Part shown: positions 33,961-43,527 of the stretch, piece after piece | Numbering within the stretch: the first letter of the stretch is position 1 | Layout of the letters: each line of letters starts with the position of its first letter | DNA from: Planctomycetota bacterium | GTDB lineage: Bacteria > Planctomycetota > Planctomycetia > Isosphaerales > Isosphaeraceae | Direction: 5' to 3' | NCBI GenBank assembly: GCA_021791715.1 | Contig: JAJYWB010000001.1 | Coordinates: 226,374 to 290,373 of the forward strand | DNA length: 64,000 nucleotides | Made by a program: the position numbers and the translations under genes | The notes under the pieces: model-generated | Database searches by the model: none | What the model saw: only the letters and a program-made list of their open reading frames with translations | What the model was told of the DNA's origin: nothing

Positions 33961-35539
33961 ATCGATAACATCATCGAGCGATGTTCATTTGTTGTCGGAT
34001 GATGATCAGGTCGGTTCATCGCGTGCTTCCGCTGCGTCGGATGCGGCGAAGTTATCCGAGGCGACCGGGGCTCCTCACGTTTCCGAGAGCTTCGGCGGAG
34101 CGATCGATTCGAGAGCGAGCGAGATCGTGGGAGCTTCGAGTTTCGGGGGTGTCGAACCCTCCGGCGCCTCGAGCGAGCACGCCTCGAAGCACGTGCTTCG
34201 ATCGAGCGCCGAGATCGGCGCCGCGGCGATGATTCCGCTTCATACACCCGAGCCCGATCCGCTGTTGAAGTCGAACGAATCGAGCGAATCGGCGAAACCC
34301 GTGATCGAATCGCGCCCGCTCGACGACATCGAGACATCTTCGCCTCGAAATATTATCGAGGATAAATCCAAGATCGGCGACCGAGCGGCCGACGCGGCGC
34401 GGTCGCTTGAAGAGACGGGAGATCATACTCGGCGTGAGATCGAGCCGAACGTGATCGATCATCCGTTGCCCGATCTGGGCGCCGACGACCCGGCCGCGGC
34501 GCACGCTCTTTTTCAGAGCGAGAGCGGATCGACCGAGATTTGTCCCTCGGAAAAGAAACCGAATTCGGCGACGGGGATCGCGACGTTTCTTGGATTCAAT
34601 CCCGATCCGAACCCGCGATCCAAGCCGAACAAGCCAGCGACGGCGTCGGGATCGAATTCGACCTCGGCCTCGACCTCCGGATCGTTCGACGACGTCGACG
34701 CGGCGCCGCGCGGTTCTCCCTGGCCGGGGGTGTTGCTGATCAGTTACGCAAGCGCGATGACGATCGCTTGCGTATGGCTTGTGATCAAGCTGAAACATCA
34801 TGATCCGTTGGTGGATTCGACGCCCCCGCCGATCGACACGCGTCCCGATCCCGGCGTGCGTGCGTCTCATTCGCGCAAAGTCGACTCTCCTCCGCCGATT
34901 CCGCCGGAAAATCGGCTCGAACTCGGGCGAACGCTGAAAATCGGCTCGATCGAATTCACGCCGATCGAGCTTGTCGAAAAGCCGGTAAAGCTTTGGCGCG
35001 AAGGGATCGACGGATCGAACGAGGAGCGTCCCGGCGGCGACTCGGCGATGGCGTTGAAAATTCGTGTACGAAACGTCTCGTCCGATCTGATCTTCGCTCC
35101 GCTCGACGAGGCGTTCGTCCGCGATCGCGATCACGCCCTCCCCGACGGATATCTCGAAAACGAACGCGACGAACGGATTTACCTTTATCCGCTCGCGGTT
35201 CAAAGCGAATGGTCGATCGAGGGAGAGATCTTTCGCGATCTCAAACCCGGTGAATCCATGGAATCAAATATTTACACAGTAGAATTCGGCGCGGATCGTT
35301 TTCGATCGCCGATGACCTGGCGAATCCGGCTGCGGACGGGAATCGACCGGACCGATATTGTCGGAGTGCTGGTTCGGCCGAACGATCTCAAGCCCGCGAC
35401 GGTTCGACCCGACAATGAAGAGAACGGTCTTGATGCCGGATCGAAAGGAGTTGAGGACCAGACGAAAGCGGCCGATTCCAAAACGCGAGATCCCGCGGCC
35501 GAGCCGCGCGATCGCCATGAGAAAACTCCGGAGATCTGA
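33950..35539 (+). CDS. Membrane protein with acidic Ser-rich N-terminus and C-terminal beta domain
   Basis: The product is 529 aa and not recognised by name. Residues 1-260 are low-complexity and acidic, rich in Ser, Glu and Asp (ASESITSSSDVHLLSDDDQ). One transmembrane helix (GVLLISYASAMTIACVWLVI) follows near residue 265. The C-terminal half reads as a beta-rich domain: ELGRTLKIGSIEFTPIELVE, MALKIRVRNVSSDLIFAPLD, FRDLKPGESMESNIYTVEF, MTWRIRLRTG. This pattern resembles extracytoplasmic beta-sandwich domains of planctomycete membrane proteins. I set ATG 33950, inside the end of bioD; the frame is open from 33860. The next gene starts 6 bp beyond the stop. No function can be assigned. Confidence 0.76.
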   Translation: MASESITSSSDVHLLSDDDQVGSSRASAASDAAKLSEATGAPHVSESFGGAIDSRASEIVGASSFGGVEPSGASSEHASKHVLRSSAEIGAAAMIPLHTPEPDPLLKSNESSESAKPVIESRPLDDIETSSPRNIIEDKSKIGDRAADAARSLEETGDHTRREIEPNVIDHPLPDLGADDPAAAHALFQSESGSTEICPSEKKPNSATGIATFLGFNPDPNPRSKPNKPATASGSNSTSASTSGSFDDVDAAPRGSPWPGVLLISYASAMTIACVWLVIKLKHHDPLVDSTPPPIDTRPDPGVRASHSRKVDSPPPIPPENRLELGRTLKIGSIEFTPIELVEKPVKLWREGIDGSNEERPGGDSAMALKIRVRNVSSDLIFAPLDEAFVRDRDHALPDGYLENERDERIYLYPLAVQSEWSIEGEIFRDLKPGESMESNIYTVEFGADRFRSPMTWRIRLRTGIDRTDIVGVLVRPNDLKPATVRPDNEENGLDAGSKGVEDQTKAADSKTRDPAAEPRDRHEKTPEI

Positions 35540-35545
35540 ATCCGA

Positions 35546-36556
35546 ATGTCGAATCTCGAGGTCCAGGAAGAATCGATCGAACAACCGCGCAAGAACTTTC
35601 CAATCCGACTCGTCGCGCGCATCGGCCTTTGCATCGCGGCGATCCACCCTCTCGCCTCGCTCGGAGCTCGATACGGACGCTTGTTTGATCTGATCAGTCA
35701 CTTCGAGTTTCCCGCGCTGCTGGCGACTCTCGCCGCTCTGGTCGCTTCGTTGTTCGCTCGGGCGCGGATCGCGTCGATCGCACTGGCTCTGCTCGCGGTT
35801 TATCAGATCGAACCGTTTGTTCGATACGATTTCGCTCCTCGCGTTTCCGCCGAACCGGGGGGTGAAGCGCCGCTCCGCGTTTTGATGTCGAACGTGTTAA
35901 TCCATAACACGAATTATGAACCATTAAAAAATCTTATTATATCGGAAAATCCGGATATCGTCGGATTGATCGAGGTTTCTCCGGCGTGGTTGGAGGGGCT
36001 CGCCGCGGCGCGTGATCGTTATCCTTATCGCTACGAGGCGCCGAGCTTTCACGGCGCGACGGGGATCGCGCTTTGGCTTCGTGAGAAACCGATCTCGGTC
36101 GACGGTCCCCGGTCGGTTTTTGAGGGCGCCTGGCCGCATGTCGAGGCGACGATCGCGTTTCGTGATCGAAAGTTGACGATCCGGCTGGTTCATCCGTCGA
36201 ATCCGCTTTATCGAGGCGCCGCGGGAAATCCCGAACTGATCGCGATCGCGCAAGAGATTCGAAATCGATCGGGATCGACTTTGGTTCTGGGCGATTTCAA
36301 TTGCACCGAGGGATCGCCGTTTTGGTGGGATTTTATCAGAATTTCGGGGCTTCGCGACAGTCGCTACGGATTCGGCAAACAGCCGAGCTGGCCCTCGGGA
36401 GGAATTTACCGCATTCCGATCGATCATGCGTTCGTCTCGAACGATTTGGTGGTCACGCGGCGTGAACTCGGCCCGCGAATCGGATCGGATCACCTGCCGC
36501 TTCTGATCGAAATCGCTCCCGCCGCGGCGCGTTCGCGAAGCCGATCGTCGCGCTAG
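35546..36556 (+). CDS. Endonuclease/exonuclease/phosphatase family protein with N-terminal membrane helices
   Basis: The 336-aa product starts with two or three hydrophobic segments (about residues 20-95, including ALLATLAALVASLFARARIA). An EEP-fold domain follows. LRVLMSNVLIHNTNYEPL supplies the first metal-site asparagine and PDIVGLIEVSPAWLEGL the glutamate. STLVLGDFNCTEGSPFWWD is the GDFN motif, and IPIDHAFVSNDL and IGSDHLPLLIEI provide the final Asp-His. This is the layout of membrane EEP proteins such as YafD. The enzyme is probably active towards a phosphodiester outside the membrane, but the substrate is unknown. It closes the run that begins with the SAM hydroxide adenosyltransferase and is convergent with the next gene. 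Confidence 0.85.
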   Translation: MSNLEVQEESIEQPRKNFPIRLVARIGLCIAAIHPLASLGARYGRLFDLISHFEFPALLATLAALVASLFARARIASIALALLAVYQIEPFVRYDFAPRVSAEPGGEAPLRVLMSNVLIHNTNYEPLKNLIISENPDIVGLIEVSPAWLEGLAAARDRYPYRYEAPSFHGATGIALWLREKPISVDGPRSVFEGAWPHVEATIAFRDRKLTIRLVHPSNPLYRGAAGNPELIAIAQEIRNRSGSTLVLGDFNCTEGSPFWWDFIRISGLRDSRYGFGKQPSWPSGGIYRIPIDHAFVSNDLVVTRRELGPRIGSDHLPLLIEIAPAAARSRSRSSR

Positions 36557-36569
36557 GATTTATCATAAT

Positions 36570-37112
36570 TTATCGAAATAGATATACTTGCTTAATTTTG
36601 TTGGCGCCGGTTTTTTTCGAGGTTTTTCCTTCGGGTGAAGACTCGCAGGATCGACAGAACTCTTGAACCCAATCGTCCCATATCGAGCGCGATTCGGGAT
36701 CAATCACGATCGATTCGCCGCCGAATTTGGCTTGATCGGCGGCTCGCAGAAAGGCGATCAGTCGATCGCGACGGTCGCCGTTCATGCCGGTTTTGATCGC
36801 CGAATCGTCTTCGATTTCCTCGGTGGTGCGAGCCGAATGCCCCGCTCCGAATTCACGGTCGAGCGCGGCTCGAACGCGATTCGACCACGCGACCCAAACC
36901 GCTTGGGGATCGTCGTTCGCAGGGTTCGCCGTCAAAGACGAGCGTTTGGAACGCGCCGAGGTTCGAAGATCCATCAACAGTTTATAGAAAAACAATAACA
37001 CATTGATGATAAACAAAGCGAAAGCGATAATAACAAACAAGTCGGTAGACGAGCGATCGTCCCACGGTTCGGGCCCGAGGTTGGGTCGCGGCGGGAGGAT
37101 TCGATCGTTCAT
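36570..37112 (-). CDS. Single-helix membrane protein downstream of DUF58 (DUF4381-like)
   Basis: The product is 180 aa, with one hydrophobic helix near the N-terminus (LFVIIAFALFIINVLLFFYK, about residues 25-44). A cytoplasmic or periplasmic part of about 130 residues follows, with VWVAWSNRVRAALDREFGAG and LIAFLRAADQAKFGGESIV. The latter resembles the C-terminal signature of DUF4381 proteins in Bat/MoxR-type operons. I set the start at 37112, where ATGA overlaps the stop of the DUF58 gene; the frame is open to 37229. Its partner is that DUF58 gene. The normal companions, a MoxR ATPase and a von Willebrand protein, are absent nearby. Confidence 0.68.
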   Translation of the reverse strand: MNDRILPPRPNLGPEPWDDRSSTDLFVIIAFALFIINVLLFFYKLLMDLRTSARSKRSSLTANPANDDPQAVWVAWSNRVRAALDREFGAGHSARTTEEIEDDSAIKTGMNGDRRDRLIAFLRAADQAKFGGESIVIDPESRSIWDDWVQEFCRSCESSPEGKTSKKTGANKIKQVYLFR

Positions 37113-38131
37113 CGTTTCTTGGGCCTGTGAAACGGAGCGACCTCGCGCCCCTGAAAGCAACGGAGCAACGGCAGAAGCGGGTCGACGGGGGTGTCGAGTC
37201 GCAAGGGAGTCGCTCCGGCGTCGGCGCACCAGGCGAGGAACGATTCGGAACGACGCTTGGCGATTTTTTTATATCGATCGACGGTCGACCGCGAAGCGAG
37301 GTCGACGGTTCTTTTTCGACCCGTTTCGAGATCGGCGATATCGACGAGTCCCGAACTCGGCGGCGATTCCTCTCGTGGATCGACGATTCGAAGCGCGATC
37401 ATATCATTACGACGGGCGACGCCGCGCCACCGGCCGACGGGTTCGGGGGTTAAAAAATCACTAATTAAAAGGATGAGCGCTCCACGACGCGTTCTTCCCA
37501 GCCGGGTCGCGACCGCCGATATTGATGAGCGGCGCGACGTTGTGGAGGCCGCGACGAGCGATCGAACGATCCGCGCCAGATGTCTCGCGCCTCCGGCGGG
37601 GAGGAGTTCGGTCTCGATATGATCGGAGACGAGCAAGAGGCCCACTCGATCGCCGTTCTGGATCGCGGCGGCGGCCAGAAGCGCCGCGGCTTGCGCCGCG
37701 CGATCGGCTTTGGTTTCGCCTTCGCTTCCGAAACGCATGCTCGCCGAAACGTCGACCGCGAGCCAAACCGTGAGCGCCCGCTCTTCAACGCACCGTCTCA
37801 CGTACGGCCTCCCCTGCCTCGCGGTGGCGTTCCAATCGAGCCTGCGAACGTCGTCGCCGGGCTCGTAGGCGCGAAGCTCTGCGAACGTAAGCCCCGTTCC
37901 CGGGCGAGCTCCCAGATAGGCCCCGGCGAGCGCCGCGACCGCTCCGGGACGAACGCGAAACCTCAGCCTTCGCGCCTGGCGAATGATCGCCGCGGCGTCG
38001 ACCTCGAGCTCTTCGGTCGATCCGTCGGCGAAATCGCCTCCGACTCTCGCAAAATTTTTGATATAATTTAGAATATTCATTAACATTGAATAATCATGTA
38101 TTAAAAATTGTTTTTCCTCGCTCGTCGACAC
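37109..38131 (-). CDS. DUF58 domain protein (von Willebrand factor A-like)
   Basis: The 340-aa product belongs to the DUF58 family, usually found with MoxR AAA+ ATPases and believed to take part in chaperone-like assembly of envelope or metal-binding proteins. The DUF58 signature is clear: LTFAELRAYEPGDDVRRLDW, then NATARQGRPYVRRCVEERAL. The vWA-like part has VWLAVDVSASMRFGS (DxSxS metal site). Further family parts are GDRVGLLLVSDHIE, RRGALILLISDFLTPE and RRNDMIALRIVDPRE. There is no membrane segment. The exact start is uncertain: an in-frame Met at about residue 16 or 18 is possible. It overlaps the downstream small membrane-protein gene by 4 bp. Confidence 0.92.
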   Translation of the reverse strand: MSTSEEKQFLIHDYSMLMNILNYIKNFARVGGDFADGSTEELEVDAAAIIRQARRLRFRVRPGAVAALAGAYLGARPGTGLTFAELRAYEPGDDVRRLDWNATARQGRPYVRRCVEERALTVWLAVDVSASMRFGSEGETKADRAAQAAALLAAAAIQNGDRVGLLLVSDHIETELLPAGGARHLARIVRSLVAASTTSRRSSISAVATRLGRTRRGALILLISDFLTPEPVGRWRGVARRNDMIALRIVDPREESPPSSGLVDIADLETGRKRTVDLASRSTVDRYKKIAKRRSESFLAWCADAGATPLRLDTPVDPLLPLLRCFQGREVAPFHRPKKR

Positions 38132-38152
38132 TTCGTCGCCGATTCAGTATAC

Positions 38153-38190
38153 GAAAAAAAACGCCGCCGCCGGAGATTCCGGCGACGGCG
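38153..38190 (-). terminator. Rho-independent terminator of the LESRQLLSG protein gene
   Basis: On the minus strand CGCCGTCGCCGGA and TCCGGCGGCGGCG pair in a 13-bp stem (one wobble) around a 3-nt loop, followed immediately by a run of Ts ending in TTTTTTTCG. It starts 30 bp after the stop codon at 38220. Confidence 0.88.
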
Positions 38191-38219
38191 CATTGGCGGA
38201 GAGTTTCGATCGATCGAGC

Positions 38220-39932
38220 TTAGCCGCCGATCAACGGGTTGTTGAACCGAGTGAGGCGTTGCGGCGGCGGGAGGTATCCCTCCTTGCGGCGGGCGTAGAA
38301 CCCGGTACCGAGGTGGTTGAGCCCGGTCGGCGATCCGGTGTAATAAGTGGCGCCCTGGAACACGCCCTTGATCTTGCCGGGGCCGGCGAAGCTTCCCGGG
38401 CCTCCGTAAATACCGTTCCCGGTACGGTAGGTCGCGGCGATCGCCGAGTTGATCAGATCGCCCCGATATCGGATCGGGCCGATGTGACTCGGTGCGCGAG
38501 ACGGTTCGAGCCCCGCGAGGAACGACGTATACGAGAAGCCCGATTTGATCTCGGACTGGTTCGAGTTGCCGATGATCGTCGTCTTGCCGATCGATCCCGA
38601 CGAAACGATGACAGCCGAAGTCAAAGCCGAGCCCGGCCGAGTCGTATAAGTGATATAACCTCGCTGATTCCTTTGAATCATTTGAGGGTTCTCGGAATAC
38701 TGAGCGATCAGGTCGCTGGGCGCGACGGTCAGCCTGCCGATGTGAGACGCGGTCACCAAACCGCCGAGCAAGCCCGACGCGGGATATCCGTTCAATCCGG
38801 GAGGCGTGCCGTATTGCGACGGGGTGACGTTCACGCCGTTGGGATCGCCGAGCCCGTGAAGGAACGTCAAACGACCGATCGGACCGCTCGAATTCAGTCC
38901 GACGGCGTCCGCGGTCCCGCCGAACGTCGCGCTGTGAATATATTTGACTCCGCTGAATCCATTGAGGAACGGGAAGCTTCCGCGAGCCACGGTGAAGTTC
39001 TTCGCGGCGCCGTATACTTCGAGATTCCCGACCGCGATCGCGCGTAACGACGTTCGTCCCGTCACGCCGACGGTCGGGAACTCGAACTGATACGCGGGTT
39101 GAACCGATTCCGATGTGATCGACGCGACGTCGAAGTTGCGCACCTCTCCGTTGATCAAGAACTGAATCGTCGGAGTGATCTGCGGACCCGTTTCGATTCC
39201 GGTTTGGCTTGAATTGATCACGGTGTTTTGAATCGAGTTGACGACGATCGTCGGCTTAACCCTTAGCGGCGTCGTCGGATCGCCGATCACGATGTTGATC
39301 GGCTGATAGCTTCCGCCGATGTTCGTCTGATTATCGATTTCGGCGAACGAAAGGTAACTTACCCCTCCCGAAAGCTGAATCGCGTTTTGGGTTTGCGCTC
39401 CGGTGGGAGGATTGCTGGGAACAAGCACAAATCCGTTCAATTGAATCGACTTGATACCACTTAGATCGATAAGATGCTGGAAATCAATCGTTCCGTTCGA
39501 TTGCACCCGCGGCGAAGGCGCGACCGAACCCGTGAGGTACGAGGATTTAAGGCTCGTCCCGATGAGTTGAATTGTATTGATTTGATCGTTATAAACGCCG
39601 TCGTTGGGGGTCGTATCGGTGACGATGATCGACCCCGGACCGTGGAGCGTGAGCGTCCACGAATCGCCTTGTCGGTCGACTCCCGAAACCGTTTTTCCGC
39701 CGTAATCGAGCGCCGAGAGTTGGCTCGGCGTCGCTCCGATCGGCAAATTGAGGGGAGCGACCGAGGGGAAGGAAGTCCCTCCCTGAAAATTCGACCCGGT
39801 GGTGGGCAGATAGTAAGAAAGCGGACTGGCTCCGCCCGAGAGCAACTGTCTGCTCTCCAACATCTCGACTCGACGCTCCGCCCGGCGTTTCGCCCGCGAA
39901 GGTTCGTCGCTCCGTCGCCACGTCAACCGCAT
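38220..39932 (-). CDS. Exported planctomycete surface-type protein with LESRQLLSG motif
   Basis: The 570-aa product opens with a strongly basic stretch and the motif RRVEMLESRQLLSGG (about residues 21-35). This is a version of the LEPR-x-LL sequence that marks many large exported planctomycete proteins. The rest has no cysteine-rich or catalytic motif I know. It is Gly/Ser/Thr/Pro-rich and beta-like, with repeated PTIVVNSIQNTVINSSQTGI-type strands and IGRLTF/IGRLTV/IGKTTI motifs, as in beta-helical or adhesin-like proteins. No C-terminal anchor or sorting signal is obvious. It is a single-gene unit closed by a strong terminator. Function unknown; a cell-surface role is inferred. Confidence 0.8.
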   Translation of the reverse strand: MRLTWRRSDEPSRAKRRAERRVEMLESRQLLSGGASPLSYYLPTTGSNFQGGTSFPSVAPLNLPIGATPSQLSALDYGGKTVSGVDRQGDSWTLTLHGPGSIIVTDTTPNDGVYNDQINTIQLIGTSLKSSYLTGSVAPSPRVQSNGTIDFQHLIDLSGIKSIQLNGFVLVPSNPPTGAQTQNAIQLSGGVSYLSFAEIDNQTNIGGSYQPINIVIGDPTTPLRVKPTIVVNSIQNTVINSSQTGIETGPQITPTIQFLINGEVRNFDVASITSESVQPAYQFEFPTVGVTGRTSLRAIAVGNLEVYGAAKNFTVARGSFPFLNGFSGVKYIHSATFGGTADAVGLNSSGPIGRLTFLHGLGDPNGVNVTPSQYGTPPGLNGYPASGLLGGLVTASHIGRLTVAPSDLIAQYSENPQMIQRNQRGYITYTTRPGSALTSAVIVSSGSIGKTTIIGNSNQSEIKSGFSYTSFLAGLEPSRAPSHIGPIRYRGDLINSAIAATYRTGNGIYGGPGSFAGPGKIKGVFQGATYYTGSPTGLNHLGTGFYARRKEGYLPPPQRLTRFNNPLIGG

Positions 39933-40621
39933 GGAAGACTCCCTTCACCAGCCAAATCCGCGGCGAGAGGATCAAGCCCCGCCCTCCTTGCGGGTCCTGC
40001 GTTCGCGCGGAAGCCGCCGTCCGACACGCGGATGGCCGTTCCATTGTCAGATCAAATATCGCGATCGTTCGAGCCGGTTGGAATGAGAGCGTTCCGCTCA
40101 CCAATCCTCGTTCAATCCATGTCGGCGCAACGAGCAGCGTCCGGAATGCATCTTCGGATCGAGGCGCGGTTCCACTTCACGCTCGAAGCGGAACAAACCG
40201 CCGCGCCGCGCCGAATCGACCGATTACATTTCGCCCATGCGATTCAACGATTGCGCCGATTGGAACGATCGAACACGAAATGCTCGGAAATCCCGCGGCG
40301 AAACCGATCGACCGACCCGATCGAGCGACGAAAAATCGACCGCGACGACCGCGAAACGCCGGAATTCGGCGGCGTTTGCACGATTCCCCGTGCGCGATCC
40401 TCGACCGAATCGACGACGTTTACCATAAGATCAATAATAAAATTAAAAGCAATAATAATCATTATGATTATTTCTCGTGGACGAGGTTCGAGCCGCTTGA
40501 CGCTCCCCCTCGCCGGAGTTAGGCTCACCTTTTCGCGACCGATCCCGGAGGGGTCGATCGCCGCCCTTACGCGCGCCGAGATCGCTCGGCGCGACACTCA
40601 ACCCGGGGGAACGCGAGACCA
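39933..40621 (+). other. Divergent intergenic stretch upstream of ppdK
   Basis: About 690 bp lie between the divergent surface-protein and ppdK genes. Long open frames cross it on both strands but are Arg/Ser-rich shadows without credible starts. An AT-rich block at 40425-40472 (ATAATAAAATTAAAAGC and similar) contrasts sharply with the surroundings and is the likeliest promoter zone for ppdK. Confidence 0.5.
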
Positions 40622-43303
40622 ATGGCCGATAAACATAAATACGTATACTCATTTGGTTCCGGCGACGCCGAAGGCAAAGCCGACATGAAGGATTTGTTGG
40701 GAGGCAAGGGGGCGAATCTCGCCGAGATGAGCAAGATCGGCATTCCCGTTCCTCCCGGATTCACGATCTCGACCGAAGTTTGCGCGCAGTATTACGAACT
40801 TGGTAAGAAGCTTCCCGACGCGGTCAAGCCGCAGGTTCAGGCGGCGCTCAAGAAGGTGGAAGACGCTCTCGGCGTGAAGCTCGGCGATCCCAATCGGCCG
40901 TTGCTCGTCAGCGTTCGATCGGGCGCGGCGCTCTCGATGCCCGGGATGATGAACACGATCCTCAACCTTGGCCTTTCCGACGCCGCTGTCGAGGGCCTTT
41001 CCAAACAAACCGGCAATCCCCGGTTCGCGCTCGACGGCTATCGTCGTTTAATCGACATGTTTGGATCGGTTGTGATGGGAATCGATCACGAGCACTTCGA
41101 GCACGAACTCGCGAGCCTCAAGGCCGAACGCAAGGTCAAGAACGACACCGATCTCACCGCCGACGATCTTCGCGAACTCGTCTCCCGTTATAAAAAGGTG
41201 TACAAGGCTCATACCAACCCGTCGCACGATTTTCCCCAGGATCCGCACGATCAACTCTGGGCCGCGATCATGGCGGTCTTCAACAGTTGGATGGGGAAAA
41301 AGGCGGTCGAATATCGCCGAATCGAACGGATCTCGGGGCTCAAGGGAACCGCGGTCAACGTCCAGGCGATGGTGTTCGGCAACATGGGGAACACGTCGGG
41401 TACCGGGGTCGCGTTCACCCGCGATCCGAACACCGGTGAAGACGTGTTCTATGGCGATTACCTGATCAACGCCCAGGGGGAAGACGTCGTCGCGGGAATC
41501 CGAACCCCCGAGCCGATCAGCCGCCTCGGCGAGGAGATGCCCGAGGTTTATAAACAATTGATGGATATCCGGAGCAAGCTCGAATCGCATTATAAAGACA
41601 TGCAAGATATCGAGTTCACGGTGCAAGAGGGGAAGCTTTATATGCTTCAAACCCGCACCGGCAAGCGCACCGGAACGGCCGCGGTTCGGATCGCGGTCGA
41701 GATGGTGAAAGAGAAGCTGATCGACGAGAAAACCGCGGTGAAGCGGGTGAGCCCCGACGGATTGAATCATCTGCTCCTCCCTCAGCTCGATCCCAAGGCG
41801 AAACCCGAGATCGTGGCGACGGGAATCGCGGCGAGCCCCGGAGCGGCTTCGGGACGCGTCGTGCTTTCGGCCGAGGCCGCGGTCAAGCACGTCGAGGCGC
41901 ATCCCGGCGAGCCGATCATGCTCGTGCGAAAAGAGACGAGCCCCGAGGACGTCGAGGGGATGCACCTCGCCAAGGGGATCCTCACCGCGACCGGAGGCAA
42001 GGCGAGCCACGCCGCGGTCGTCGCTCGCGGCTGGGGTCGGCCTTGCGTCGTCGGTTGCGACGCGCTCGTGATCAACGAGAAGGCGGGAACGATCCAGATC
42101 GGCGGAAAGGCCGTCAAGGCCGGCGATTTCCTCACGATCAACGGAACGACCGGCGACGTGATGATCGGCAAAGTCGCGACGATCGATCCCGAGATGTCGG
42201 GCGATTTCGCGGTTTTGATGGGTTGGGCCGATCGATTCCGCACGCTCAAGGTCCGCACCAACGCCGACACCCCCGCCGACGCGGCGCGAGCCCGCGGTTT
42301 CGGCGCCGAAGGAATCGGACTTTGCCGAACCGAACATATGTTCTTTGAAGGTCAGCGAATCGTCGACATGCGTAAGATGATCCTCGCCGACACGCTCGAA
42401 GAACGGCAAGCGGCGCTCGCCGCGCTCGAGCCTTATCAACGAGAGGATTTCATCGGTTTGTTCCGCGCCATGGCGGGCCTCCCCGTGACGATCCGGCTGC
42501 TCGATCCTCCGCTCCACGAATTCCTCCCGCACGACGGACCGGGGCAAGCCGAAGTCGCTCGTCAGCTCGGGATCTCGGTCGAAAAAGTCGCCGCTCGAGT
42601 CACCCAGCTTCACGAGGCCAATCCGATGCTCGGCCTTCGCGGCTGTCGTCTCGCGATCCGATATCCAGAGATCGGCGATATGCAGATCCGTGCGATCATC
42701 GACGCCGCGATCGCGGTCAAGCAGGAAGGAAAAGACGTTCTTCCCGAGATCATGATTCCCCTCGTCGGCGTGGTCGAAGAGCTTACGTTCCTCAAGAAGC
42801 GCGCGATCGCGGTCGCCGAAGAGGTGATGACGAAACGCGGCGTGAAGGTCGATTACCTGATCGGCACGATGATCGAAGTTCCAAGAGCCGCCCTCACCGC
42901 CGATCAGATCGGCGAGGAGGCCGAGTTCTTCTCGTTCGGAACCAACGACCTCACCCAGATGACGTTCGGTTTCAGTCGCGACGATATCGCATCGTTCGTT
43001 CCCAGTTATATGGAACACAAGATCCTCAAGATTGATCCGTTCCAATCGCTCGATACCGTCGGCGTCGGTCAACTGATCGAGATGGGGGTCGAGAAAGGCC
43101 GAAATTCGCGCAAGGCCAAGCACGGAGATCACCTTAAGGTCGGTATTTGCGGCGAACACGGGGGAGATCCCGATAGCGTCGCGTTCTGTCACAAGGTGGG
43201 GATGGATTACGTTTCGTGCTCGCCGTTCCGCGTGCCGATCGCCCGGCTCGCCGCGGCTCAGGCGGCTCTCGCCGGCGGAAATAAAACCGAACGCGACCGT
43301 TAA
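40622..43303 (+). CDS. ppdK: Pyruvate, phosphate dikinase
   Basis: PPDK interconverts pyruvate, ATP and phosphate with phosphoenolpyruvate, AMP and pyrophosphate in central metabolism. The 893-aa product has the full length and order. The ATP-grasp part begins with DLLGGKGANLAEMSKIGIPV (about residues 22-41) and includes SVRSGAALSMPGMMNTILNL. The swivelling phosphohistidine domain has LTATGGKASHAAVVARGWGR (histidine near residue 462). The PEP-binding TIM barrel has GIGLCRTEHMFF, LIGTMIEVPRAALTA, FFSFGTNDLTQMTFGFSRDD and the terminal GICGEHGGDPDSVAFCHKVG with its catalytic Cys. It is monocistronic, followed by a hairpin terminator. A 761-aa minus-strand frame over it is a codon-bias shadow. 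Confidence 0.98.
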   Translation: MADKHKYVYSFGSGDAEGKADMKDLLGGKGANLAEMSKIGIPVPPGFTISTEVCAQYYELGKKLPDAVKPQVQAALKKVEDALGVKLGDPNRPLLVSVRSGAALSMPGMMNTILNLGLSDAAVEGLSKQTGNPRFALDGYRRLIDMFGSVVMGIDHEHFEHELASLKAERKVKNDTDLTADDLRELVSRYKKVYKAHTNPSHDFPQDPHDQLWAAIMAVFNSWMGKKAVEYRRIERISGLKGTAVNVQAMVFGNMGNTSGTGVAFTRDPNTGEDVFYGDYLINAQGEDVVAGIRTPEPISRLGEEMPEVYKQLMDIRSKLESHYKDMQDIEFTVQEGKLYMLQTRTGKRTGTAAVRIAVEMVKEKLIDEKTAVKRVSPDGLNHLLLPQLDPKAKPEIVATGIAASPGAASGRVVLSAEAAVKHVEAHPGEPIMLVRKETSPEDVEGMHLAKGILTATGGKASHAAVVARGWGRPCVVGCDALVINEKAGTIQIGGKAVKAGDFLTINGTTGDVMIGKVATIDPEMSGDFAVLMGWADRFRTLKVRTNADTPADAARARGFGAEGIGLCRTEHMFFEGQRIVDMRKMILADTLEERQAALAALEPYQREDFIGLFRAMAGLPVTIRLLDPPLHEFLPHDGPGQAEVARQLGISVEKVAARVTQLHEANPMLGLRGCRLAIRYPEIGDMQIRAIIDAAIAVKQEGKDVLPEIMIPLVGVVEELTFLKKRAIAVAEEVMTKRGVKVDYLIGTMIEVPRAALTADQIGEEAEFFSFGTNDLTQMTFGFSRDDIASFVPSYMEHKILKIDPFQSLDTVGVGQLIEMGVEKGRNSRKAKHGDHLKVGICGEHGGDPDSVAFCHKVGMDYVSCSPFRVPIARLAAAQAALAGGNKTERDR

Positions 43304-43353
43304 ACATCGATCGACGTGAAAAATCGTCGACAATCACGATGAGTGAGAATGAG

Positions 43354-43390
43354 AAAGGCCGACCGGGTTCATACCGGCCGGCCTTTCTTT
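43354..43390 (+). terminator. Terminator of ppdK
   Basis: AAAGGCCGACCGG (43354-43366) pairs with CCGGCCGGCCTTT (43374-43386) with one mismatch and a 7-nt loop, followed by CTTTCTT. It lies about 50 bp after the ppdK stop. Confidence 0.8.
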
Positions 43391-43413
43391 CTTGAATCGC
43401 TTGTTTGATACAG

Positions 43414-43506
43414 ATGAGGCTAAACGGTTTCTTTCAGGCTTGCATATAACGATAAAAACGATCGGCGATAACAAGCGAGGCCGATCGGCTTCTTTCCGGC
43501 TTGGGT
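43414..43506 (+). repeat. Two further related hairpin-like units between converging genes
   Basis: GAGGCTAAACGGTTTCTTTC (43416 onward) and GAGGCCGATCGGCTTCTTTC (43478 onward), each followed by AGGCTTG or CGGCTTG, are related to the ppdK terminator and to the terminator at 43528-43572. ATAAAAACGATCG occurs between units twice (43452 and 43513). The array is therefore about four degenerate units spaced 55-65 bp. Confidence 0.6.
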
Positions 43507-43527
43507 TTTCTCATAAAAACGATCGTT

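Noticed and set aside
39474..40688. 404-aa plus-strand ORF upstream of ppdK
   Set aside because: Arg-rich composition, overlap with the surface-protein gene and with the start of ppdK, and no credible start.
41048..43333. 761-aa minus-strand frame over ppdK
   Set aside because: It lies fully antisense to an unambiguous PPDK gene and its open frame follows from GC-rich third positions.
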